Source: Deltaproteobacteria bacterium (GTDB lineage Bacteria; Desulfobacterota; Desulfarculia; Adiutricales; Adiutricaceae). From it: 5,160 bases of DNA. Positions 1 to 5,134 of the stretch are shown here, one piece after another. Where the stretch lies: positions 1-5,160 of the forward strand of contig JAIRNQ010000093.1 in assembly GCA_031257955.1 (NCBI GenBank), written 5' to 3'. Position 1 is the stretch's first letter. Every line of letters begins with the position of its first letter. Position numbers and translations under genes: made by a program. The notes under the pieces are model-generated. The model was not told the origin of the DNA, made no database searches, and saw only the letters and a list, made by a program, of their open reading frames with translations.

Positions 1-2
1 CG

Positions 3-2408
3 GGCTCGGGGGTTGCCCCGGGGGCGGGGGCGGCCAAGTCCGGCCAAAAGCCGGACCACAAGGCTACGGCCGGCAAACAATCCAGCCTCGCGGCGGCGGC
101 CACGGCCGCGGCTTGGAAGGGCGCCAAGAGTCCGGAAGAGGCCGAGGCCGAGTTGCGCCGCCAAGCGGAAATCATTAAAAACATAAAAATTCAATCCGAT
201 AAATCCGGACCGGATCGCGAACTGGCCGGCCAGGGCGAATCGGATTCGACCCGGCCCTTCACCGTCCAGGACTTTAGGCTCCTGGCCAGCCTCTGGCCTC
301 TGACCAAACCCTTTAGGGGGGTGATGTTCTGGGGCGTCTTCATGATCGTGGCCTCGGCCGTCGTGAGCCTGGCCTTACCCTACCTGACCAAAGTGGCCAT
401 AGACCGTTACATCCTCCCCCTGGGGCGTCTCTTCCATCTGGAGAGCCCCGAGGCCTTGGCCCCGGGGGCCCTTCCCAACGAGTTGATAGGGCGCCTTAAG
501 CCCGAGATGCTTATAAAGGCCGGGGACGGTCTCTACGTGCTTCCGGCCGGGAAGGCCGACCTTATCGACCGGCGCCAGGAACGGGCCCTGGTGGCCTCCG
601 GACGCCTGGAACCGGAGAAGTTTTATTTTAGGCCGGTCTTGCCCGTATCGACCGGGGCCGATTCGGACCCGGCCGGCTTGGATACGGAAGGCTTGGATAC
701 GGCGAGCATGGACCTGGAAAGTGCCAAGCGGGTCTTGGCCCACAGTCCCCATGGGCGGATGGCCGGATCCCTTCTGGCCATACCCGAGAAGGATTTGGTG
801 GGCCTCAAGGGCGGCCTGGCCTTGACCCTGCGGGGGGCCGACGTGGAAAAGCTGGGTCGCTTGGCTTTGGCCTTCGCCATTTTGATGGTCTTTGGCTACG
901 TCTTCGACGTGGGCCAAAGGTATTACCTGGAAGCCGCCTCCCAGCGGCTGGGCCACAGCCTGAGGGAGACCCTCTTGGCCCATCTCTTTTCCCTCTCCCA
1001 GTCCTTCTTCGACCGCCAACAGACGGCCAGGCTTACCTCCCGGCTGACCTCGGACATAAACAACATAAACGCCATGGTCAAATCCACGGCGGCTTCGTTT
1101 TTTAGCGACCTTTTAGGCCTTTTCGGGGTGGTGGCCATAATGTTCGCCCTCTCGCCCCGGCTGGCCATCGCCGCCTTGGTGCTGACCCCACTGGTGGGCC
1201 TTCTCTCCTACCACTTCAGCCGGATCTCCCGGGACATCCAAAGGGACCTTAGGGGTAAAGTCGCGGCCATCAACCAGGCCTTTAGCGAAACCATGGCCGG
1301 CATGGCCGTCATCAAGGCCTTCCGCCGGGAAAAGCAATCGAGCCGGGAATTTGAGATCCTAAACGAAGACAATTACCAAACCGGTTTTAGGCAAGTGCAT
1401 TCGGTGGCCATATTTCTGCCGTTGGTGGACATGTGCGCCTCGGTGGTCTTGGCTTTGATCCTCTACGTCGGGGGCTTGGGGGTCATCGGCGACTACGTGA
1501 GCCTGGGCGTTTTGGCCGCCTTCGTCGGCTACTCCAACCGTTTTTTTAATCCCATAAAGGATTTGGCCGAAAAGGTAAACACCTTCCAGTCGGCTTTCGC
1601 CTCCCTGGAGCGCCTCATCGCCCTGATGAAGGTGGACGAGGTCACCCCCTCCGGCGGCCTCTCCCCGGCCAAGGACGGGGGCCGGGTGGACTTTGAAAAC
1701 GTGAGCTTTCGCTACTCCCCGGACGGCCCGCTGGTTCTCTCGGAGGTTAACGTCACCGTGGAAAAGGGCCAGTCGGTGGCCCTGGTCGGCAGCACCGGGA
1801 GCGGCAAGTCCAGCCTCATCAGTCTAATGCTGCGCTTCTACGATCCCACCGAGGGCCGGATCCTTTTCGACGGGGCGGATCTAAGGGATCTCGATCTTAA
1901 GGCCCACCGCAAGCGCGTAGGCTTGGTTACCCAGGACGTCTACCTCTACTCGGCCTCGGTCATGGACAACCTCAGGCTGGGCCGGGCGGATCTCTCCGAC
2001 GGGGCGGTCATCCAGGCGGCCAAGGCCGTCGGGGCCCACGATTTCATCGAAAGGCTTCCCCGGGGCTACGGCGAGGAACTCGGCCCGGCGGGACTGGGCT
2101 TTTCGGCCGGCCAAAAGCAGCTGATCGCCTGCGCCCGGGCCCTGATAGACTCCCCGGAGATCGTCATCCTCGACGAGGCCACGGCCTTCGTGGACTCGGA
2201 AACCGAGCTCTTAATCGAAAAGGCCATGAACACCCTCTTTAAGGGCCGCACCTCTCTGGTCATAGCCCATCGCCTCTCGACCATCCGCCGGGTGGACATG
2301 ATCCTGGTCCTCCACTACGGGAAAATAGTCGAGAGGGGCACCCACGCCGAACTCCTCGCCAAGAAAGGCTTCTACCACCACCTGGCCAAACTCCAGGGCT
2401 TGGCTTAG
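3..2408 (+). CDS. ABC exporter half-transporter (TMD-NBD fusion) with large TM1-TM2 insert; 5' end probably outside the window
   Basis: Inner-membrane type I ABC exporter subunit (MsbA/BmrCD/LmrCD-like) that uses ATP to move a lipid or drug-like substrate; substrate unknown. Numbering from TTG 153 as residue 1: TM1 about 57-78, an extracytoplasmic insert about 84-232, TM2 235-257, TM3 313-333, TM4 336-354, TM5 418-440, TM6 446-466, then the NBD from about 511. The NBD has A-loop Tyr521, Walker A GSTGSGKS (546-553), Q-loop Gln594, signature FSAGQ (650-654), Walker B VILDE with Asp674 and catalytic Glu675, D-loop Asp681 and H-loop His706, so it should hydrolyse ATP. The frame has no stop back to base 3, and those 50 codons are GC3-rich and Ala/Gly-rich, so TTG 153 is only the first start codon inside the window; an upstream start is more likely. 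Intact Glu plus a non-canonical signature suggests a heterodimer partner, normally encoded next door. Family call is firm; substrate and start are not. Confidence 0.93.
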   Translation, partial: GSGVAPGAGAAKSGQKPDHKATAGKQSSLAAAATAAAWKGAKSPEEAEAELRRQAEIIKNIKIQSDKSGPDRELAGQGESDSTRPFTVQDFRLLASLWPLTKPFRGVMFWGVFMIVASAVVSLALPYLTKVAIDRYILPLGRLFHLESPEALAPGALPNELIGRLKPEMLIKAGDGLYVLPAGKADLIDRRQERALVASGRLEPEKFYFRPVLPVSTGADSDPAGLDTEGLDTASMDLESAKRVLAHSPHGRMAGSLLAIPEKDLVGLKGGLALTLRGADVEKLGRLALAFAILMVFGYVFDVGQRYYLEAASQRLGHSLRETLLAHLFSLSQSFFDRQQTARLTSRLTSDINNINAMVKSTAASFFSDLLGLFGVVAIMFALSPRLAIAALVLTPLVGLLSYHFSRISRDIQRDLRGKVAAINQAFSETMAGMAVIKAFRREKQSSREFEILNEDNYQTGFRQVHSVAIFLPLVDMCASVVLALILYVGGLGVIGDYVSLGVLAAFVGYSNRFFNPIKDLAEKVNTFQSAFASLERLIALMKVDEVTPSGGLSPAKDGGRVDFENVSFRYSPDGPLVLSEVNVTVEKGQSVALVGSTGSGKSSLISLMLRFYDPTEGRILFDGADLRDLDLKAHRKRVGLVTQDVYLYSASVMDNLRLGRADLSDGAVIQAAKAVGAHDFIERLPRGYGEELGPAGLGFSAGQKQLIACARALIDSPEIVILDEATAFVDSETELLIEKAMNTLFKGRTSLVIAHRLSTIRRVDMILVLHYGKIVERGTHAELLAKKGFYHHLAKLQGLA

Positions 2409-2418
2409 CCAAGCCTGG
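2393..2418 (+). other. Stable hairpin over the ABC gene stop codon
   Basis: GGCTTGGC (2397-2404) and GCCAAGCC (2408-2415) pair perfectly around a 3-base TTA loop. The stem extends to 11 bp (2393-2418) with one bulged G. The TAG stop (2406-2408) lies in the loop and first 3' base. No T-run follows, so this is not a classical intrinsic terminator; it could protect the mRNA 3' end or aid Rho-dependent termination (inference). Confidence 0.5.
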
Positions 2419-2440
2419 CCCAAACTGGCCGGCGCCAATC

Positions 2441-2466
2441 TGGCCGGAGCTTTAAGGTCCCGGCCA
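2441..2466. other. Inverted repeat TGGCCGG/CCGGCCA in the ABC-to-secreted-protein spacer
   Basis: Perfect 7-bp arms, TGGCCGG (2441-2447) and CCGGCCA (2460-2466), are separated by 12 bases. A shorter TGGC-CGGC-GCCA inverted repeat lies just before it (2426-2437). No T-tract follows on the + strand. It may add to transcript-end structure or be an operator-like dyad; the sequence does not decide. Confidence 0.35.
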
Positions 2467-2511
2467 AAACCTTCCCAACCCTTTTGGACCCGCGCGCCGA
2501 AGGGACCCTTT

Positions 2512-2534
2512 GGGGCCCGCCGTTTCAGGGCCCC
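2512..2534. other. Inverted repeat GGGGCCC/GGGCCCC just upstream of the putative promoter
   Basis: Perfect 7-bp arms (2512-2518 and 2528-2534) flank a 9-base loop. The dyad ends 10 bases before the proposed -35 element of the next gene. It could act as a transcript-end hairpin for the ABC gene or as a DNA-binding site; no T-tract supports plain termination. Confidence 0.35.
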
Positions 2535-2544
2535 GCCGTGGCCG

Positions 2545-2573
2545 TGGAAATAATGACCCAAAGGGTGTATGAT
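2545..2573 (+). promoter_or_regulatory. Putative sigma70-type promoter of the secreted-protein gene
   Basis: The -10 candidate TATGAT (2568-2573) matches TATAAT at 5 of 6 positions. A -35 candidate TGGAAA (2545-2550) matches TTGACA at 4 of 6, and the spacing is exactly 17 bases. Transcription would start near 2580, leaving a leader of about 45 bases before ATG 2625. It sits in the most AT-rich part of an otherwise GC-rich spacer. By-eye match only. Confidence 0.4.
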
Positions 2574-2614
2574 ATTGGAACAAACCGTCTTTCGACCCAT
2601 GATCGGGTCGCCCG

Positions 2615-2619
2615 GGTGA
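2615..2619 (+). promoter_or_regulatory. Weak Shine-Dalgarno supporting start ATG 2625
   Basis: GGTGA is complementary to the UCACC part of the 16S rRNA 3' end and lies 5 bases before ATG 2625. An in-frame GTG at 2616 overlaps this motif, so ATG 2625 is the better start. Confidence 0.35.
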
Positions 2620-2624
2620 ACGGC

Positions 2625-3740
2625 ATGAAACGCGCCACCATTGGCATAGCGGCGGCGGCCCTGTTAACGTCTTGGGCTTGCCTGGCCCAGGCCCAGTCCA
2701 ATTACGTTACCAAGTTGGCCGACCAGGCCTCCAAGTACATGGAGGTCAGGAATCGCCACGCCTCGGCCGACGACCGGGGCACTTGGATACCCTTCGTCGA
2801 CAGCGAGAAGGAAAAGGCCCGCTCCGAGCTGGATCAGTACCTGAACAAGGCTTTGGGCATCCTCCTGGATGACAACGCCGCTAAAAATATGAATAAAATA
2901 AGGGATTTATACCAAGAAAATAGAAACCTCCAAGAAAAAATATCCGATTTGTCCATCCGTAAGGCCACCGCCCCGTCGGACAAGAGTTTTTACGAATTCT
3001 GGAAAACCACCGCGACCGGTTACGACGACCAGATCCGCGCCGACCAAGCCAAGATAAGGGCCAACCTGGCCGCCGTCGACCGGCTCATGGACGACATCGC
3101 CGCCGAACTCTCCTCGGCCAAACTGCCCATCAGCCAGGATCAGGTCAAAAGCCTTTTTATCCTCACCCCCGGCGGGGAGCAGCTAAACTCCATGGTGGTT
3201 CTCAAAAACCTTTACGCCATGGGCGATCTGTTAAAGACTACCATCGCCGAGTCCAAGGACGTCAACGTCAGCAAGAAATACTACGGCGTCTTTCTTTTGG
3301 CCACCGACGCCCACCAAAAACAGCTGGAGAACGCCCTGACCACCATTAACGAAAAATATATACCTAAGCTCATTGAGATACAGAAAAATAACCGTGTTTT
3401 AATGGATCAAACCAGGGAGCTGGCCAGGAACAACCCCATCTATCAAAACAACCTAAGCGCCCAGGAACAGACCTTGAGCGTGGCCATAAAATTTCAGGAA
3501 CTCTTGCGCCACCAAGCCCAAATCGTCTTCGATCGCCTGACGGCCCTACAAGACGTCATCGCCTTCGCCGAAAACTCTTACCGCACGGTCGATTTGGCCG
3601 CCGCCCTCTCCAATGTCATGGAACAAAGCGCCAGCAGCCTCCAGGCCCTACTGGACATGCCCATCGTGCCGCCCATGCTCTTTGAGAGCGATCTGGAGAA
3701 TAAGTTTTTGGAGATATCCCAGCAGCTGGCCGCCAACTAA
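2625..3740 (+). CDS. Secreted, mostly helical protein of unknown function
   Basis: I do not recognise a family. The 371-residue product starts with a Sec signal peptide: Lys2-Arg3, a hydrophobic core about 5-20, and a signal peptidase I site AQA|QS after residue 23. Cys19 does not sit in a good lipobox (SWAC), so a lipoprotein is unlikely. The mature part has no Cys and no membrane segment and looks almost wholly alpha-helical. Charged, coiled-coil-like stretches lie about 60-110, 135-165 and 225-320, broken by a possible turn TPGGE (181-185); the last 30 residues include IVPPM (347-351). A periplasmic or cell-surface structural or adaptor role is a guess. ATG 2625 was chosen because it puts the signal peptide at the N-terminus; the frame is open back to TTG 2484 but that would bury it. 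A strikingly AT-rich patch lies at 2881-2940. Its own promoter (2545-2573) and terminator (3828-3856) suggest a single-gene transcript. The TAA stop lies inside a 21-bp repeat unit. Confidence 0.85.
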   Translation: MKRATIGIAAAALLTSWACLAQAQSNYVTKLADQASKYMEVRNRHASADDRGTWIPFVDSEKEKARSELDQYLNKALGILLDDNAAKNMNKIRDLYQENRNLQEKISDLSIRKATAPSDKSFYEFWKTTATGYDDQIRADQAKIRANLAAVDRLMDDIAAELSSAKLPISQDQVKSLFILTPGGEQLNSMVVLKNLYAMGDLLKTTIAESKDVNVSKKYYGVFLLATDAHQKQLENALTTINEKYIPKLIEIQKNNRVLMDQTRELARNNPIYQNNLSAQEQTLSVAIKFQELLRHQAQIVFDRLTALQDVIAFAENSYRTVDLAAALSNVMEQSASSLQALLDMPIVPPMLFESDLENKFLEISQQLAAN

Positions 3741-3830
3741 CCGTCCTTGGCCGCCAGCCAAACGCCGTTGGCCTCTAGCCAATCGTCCTTGGCCGCCAGC
3801 CAATCGCCGTTGGCCGAAGGCCGGTCGCCG
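3726..3830 (+). repeat. Tandem array of five 21-bp units with internal palindromes, overlapping the stop codon
   Basis: Units lie at 3726-3746, 3747-3767, 3768-3788, 3789-3809 and 3810-3830. The middle three each have TTGGC-N5-GCCAA followed by NCG then YCS, differing at only a few bases. The first unit matches the consensus at about 17 of 21 positions and contains the TAA stop (3738-3740) where the others have CAA. The last unit is degenerate, with GGCC-GAA-GGCC instead of the palindrome, and its last three bases begin the terminator stem. The unit length is two DNA turns and also seven codons. In the frame of the upstream gene it would read LAASQxP repeats. There are no spacers between units, so it is not CRISPR. 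Confidence 0.9.
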
Positions 3831-3856
3831 ACCGAGCGTCGGTCGGTTCTTTTTCT
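3828..3856 (+). terminator. Intrinsic (Rho-independent) terminator of the secreted-protein gene
   Basis: A perfect 8-bp stem, CCGACCGA (3828-3835) with TCGGTCGG (3839-3846), encloses a GCG loop and is followed directly by a T-rich tract TTCTTTTTCT (3847-3856). It directly follows the 21-bp array. An overlapping upstream CGGT (3822-3825) can pair with ACCG (3831-3834) instead, which would disrupt the stem. Confidence 0.85.
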
Positions 3857-3866
3857 ATCCCTTACC

Positions 3867-3879
3867 TCCCCTTTGGGGA
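3867..3879 (+). other. Small hairpin TCCCC-TTT-GGGGA in the leader of the first TM2 gene
   Basis: Perfect 5-bp arms around a TTT loop, placed between the terminator and the ribosome binding site and followed by the AT-rich stretch 3880-3907. Short enough to occur by chance; role unknown. Confidence 0.25.
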
Positions 3880-3894
3880 AACGTTATATTTTCT

Positions 3895-3899
3895 TAAGG
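3895..3899 (+). promoter_or_regulatory. Ribosome binding site for the first zinc ribbon-TM2 gene
   Basis: TAAGG matches the 5' half of the Shine-Dalgarno consensus and lies 8 bases before ATG 3908, in an AT-rich unstructured context. It fixes the start. Confidence 0.7.
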
Positions 3900-3907
3900 T
3901 TTTTATC

Positions 3908-4459
3908 ATGCCAGTATGCGCTAATTGCGGAAACAACCTCACCCCCTCAGATAAAGTGTGTCCTTCCTGCGGCAAGACCGTGGATTTCTCCACCCCGGTC
4001 GCCCCGGCCGCCCCGGCCGGTTCGGCGCCCCAGTACGCCCCGGGCCCGAGCCCCTATCCGACCGGGAATCCCTATCCGGCCGGAAATCCCTATCCGGGCG
4101 GGGACCCCTACGGCGGCGCCTACCCCCAGGATGGCCAGTCACCCCTGAGCAAAACGGCCACCGTCCTCTTGTGCTGGTTCTTAGGCTATTTGGGCGTGCA
4201 CCGCTTTTTCGCCGGCAAGATCGGCACCGGCATCCTCATGCTCATAACCGCCGGCGGTTTTGGGATCTGGACGATCATCGATTTTATTATGATCTGCCTT
4301 AACCGCTTCACCGACTCCAACGGCTTACTGGTCAACAAACCTTGCAACGTGCCACTGGTATTGGTTATTATACTGTTGCCCCTAATCCTGGTCGCCATCT
4401 CGGTCGCCTTCTTTTTTGTCTTTGCCGCCGCGGTCTCCGCCGGCGAGCTGGCGATTTAA
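3908..4459 (+). CDS. Zinc ribbon-TM2 domain membrane protein (first of a tandem pair)
   Basis: The 183-residue product has three parts. First, an N-terminal zinc ribbon with Cys4, Cys7, Cys18 and Cys21 (CxxC-10-CxxC), predicted to bind one Zn in the cytoplasm. Second, a Pro/Tyr/Gly linker (about 23-78) with NPYPxG repeats. Third, a TM2 domain (about 80-132) with two membrane helices, the hallmark GVHRFFAG (His98-Arg99-Phe100) between them, and the conserved Asp125 in the second. A further hydrophobic helix follows (about 148-175). TM2 proteins are widespread in bacteria and poorly characterised, so no reaction can be assigned. The next gene is a clear paralogue. ATG 3908 has a TAAGG ribosome site and begins directly at the zinc ribbon, so the start is secure. 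It follows a strong terminator, so it should have its own promoter, but I find no convincing one. Confidence 0.92.
   Translation: MPVCANCGNNLTPSDKVCPSCGKTVDFSTPVAPAAPAGSAPQYAPGPSPYPTGNPYPAGNPYPGGDPYGGAYPQDGQSPLSKTATVLLCWFLGYLGVHRFFAGKIGTGILMLITAGGFGIWTIIDFIMICLNRFTDSNGLLVNKPCNVPLVLVIILLPLILVAISVAFFFVFAAAVSAGELAI
4055..4126 (+). repeat. 18-bp in-frame repeats encoding YPxGNP in the linker
   Basis: Three 18-bp units (4055-4072, 4073-4090, 4091-4108) encode YPTGNP, YPAGNP and YPGGDP; a fourth degenerate unit (4109-4126) encodes YGGAYP. Adjacent units differ at only a few bases, which points to expansion by slippage or unequal recombination. Confidence 0.85.
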
Positions 4460-4468
4460 CCCCCCAAC

Positions 4469-4494
4469 GGGCGCCTTGCCCCTTATGGGCGCCC
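4469..4494 (+). other. Inverted repeat GGGCGCC/GGCGCCC after the first TM2 gene
   Basis: Perfect 7-bp arms (4469-4475 and 4488-4494) around a 12-base loop, starting 10 bases after the TAA. No T-run follows, so read-through into the second TM2 gene is expected. A GGGCGCCCC also follows the stop of the second gene (5137-5145). Confidence 0.4.
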
Positions 4495-4502
4495 AAGCCC
4501 CC

Positions 4503-4525
4503 CGGGTCGGCCGCCGGCCGTCCCG
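4503..4525 (+). other. Stable hairpin shortly upstream of the second TM2 gene
   Basis: CGGCC (4508-4512) pairs with GGCCG (4516-4520) around a GCC loop. After one T-T mismatch, CGGG (4503-4506) pairs with CCCG (4522-4525), giving a 9-bp imperfect stem. It ends 24 bases before ATG 4550 and has no T-run. It may stabilise or process the shared mRNA (inference). Confidence 0.45.
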
Positions 4526-4549
4526 AACGGGGCGAAACGAAAACCCATC

Positions 4550-5134
4550 ATGCCTATTTGCCAAAGTTGCGGTAACGTCCTAAGCCACTACGACCAAAAG
4601 TGTGAGTACTGCGGTACCCCCCAGGAGGTCGCCCCGCCCCAAGGCCCCGCGCCGATGGGCCCGCCTATGGGCCAGCCTTATGGCGGGGCGCCACATCCCG
4701 GTCAACCTTATGGCGGAGCGCCACATCCTGGCCAACCTTACGTTGGGCCACCCCACCCGGGCTACGGCCCACCTCCGCCGCCGCCTTACGCCAACCCTTA
4801 CGCCAATCCCTACGCCACCCCCTACCAGGCTACCGGCAATACTTTTGGCGGCTCCTCGCCCCTAAGCCGGACCACGGCCATTATTTTGTGCGCCTGGCTG
4901 GGTTGGCTTGGGGTCCACCGCTTTTACGCCGGCCGTATTTTCACGGGCATATTGATGTTCCTGACCGGGGGTTACTTTGGCATCGGGGTCGTTATCGACT
5001 TAATCCTGATTTTCTGCAAAGCCTTTAAGGACGACCACGGCCGGACCGTCGATAGCCCCATCAACGCTGGCCTAGCCGTCGTCATGGTGGCCATACCCTT
5101 GTTCCTGTTACTTCTGATTGCCGCCTCGGCCTAA
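4550..5134 (+). CDS. Zinc ribbon-TM2 domain membrane protein (second of a tandem pair)
   Basis: The 194-residue product has the same architecture as its upstream neighbour. A zinc ribbon has Cys4, Cys7, Cys18 and Cys21. A long Pro/Gly/Tyr linker (about 23-102) holds three GQPYGGAPHP-type decapeptides (41-70), a Pro6 run (74-79) and ANPY repeats (81-92). A TM2 domain (about 104-157) carries GVHRFYAG (His123-Arg124-Phe125) and Asp150, and a C-terminal hydrophobic helix follows (about 172-192). By eye, 36 of 65 aligned residues of the TM2 core and 11 of 22 of the zinc ribbon match the upstream protein, so these are diverged duplicates. Function is unknown, as for most bacterial TM2 proteins; the linker could present the zinc ribbon to a cytoplasmic partner (inference). 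ATG 4550 starts directly at the zinc ribbon. No good Shine-Dalgarno is visible upstream. It lies 90 bases after its neighbour, with no terminator between, so co-transcription is likely. Confidence 0.92.
   Translation: MPICQSCGNVLSHYDQKCEYCGTPQEVAPPQGPAPMGPPMGQPYGGAPHPGQPYGGAPHPGQPYVGPPHPGYGPPPPPPYANPYANPYATPYQATGNTFGGSSPLSRTTAIILCAWLGWLGVHRFYAGRIFTGILMFLTGGYFGIGVVIDLILIFCKAFKDDHGRTVDSPINAGLAVVMVAIPLFLLLLIAASA
4670..4759 (+). repeat. Three 30-bp in-frame repeats encoding GQPYGGAPHP
   Basis: Units at 4670-4699, 4700-4729 and 4730-4759 encode GQPYGGAPHP twice and then GQPYVGPPHP. The first two differ only at scattered, mostly synonymous bases; the third is more diverged. Confidence 0.9.
4790..4825 (+). 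repeat. Three 12-bp in-frame repeats encoding ANPY/ATPY
   Basis: Three consecutive 12-base units encode ANPY, ANPY and ATPY, immediately before the TM2 domain. The NPY motif is shared with the linker of the upstream paralogue. Confidence 0.8.

Noticed and set aside
375..1019. Long reverse-strand open frame opposite the ABC gene
   Set aside because: It lies fully antisense to a well-supported transporter domain; Gly/Gln-rich composition is typical of a shadow frame in GC-rich DNA.
2484..2624. N-terminal extension of the secreted protein from TTG 2484 or GTG 2616
   Set aside because: It would place the signal peptide 47 residues inside the protein and overlap the likely promoter and an inverted repeat; ATG 2625 has a plausible GGTGA site.
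2670..2683. Lipobox at SWAC (Cys19) of the secreted protein
   Set aside because: It lacks the hydrophobic residue at -3 and has Trp at -2; a normal AQA cleavage site follows.
3726..3830. CRISPR array
   Set aside because: Units are contiguous with no spacers, only 21 bp long and variable between copies.
3885..3890. TATATT as -10 element for the first TM2 gene
   Set aside because: Transcription would begin near 3897, inside the ribosome binding site, and the matching -35 position (TTACCT) is poor.
3613..3897. Frame reading the array as WPPANRR-type repeats
   Set aside because: It overlaps the secreted-protein gene out of frame; the Trp/Pro/Arg repeats are only the 21-bp array read in a second frame.
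3747..4148. Open frame through the 21-bp array into the first TM2 gene
   Set aside because: After the repeats it crosses a clear terminator and then overlaps the zinc ribbon-TM2 gene in another frame, giving an Arg/Pro-rich shadow product.
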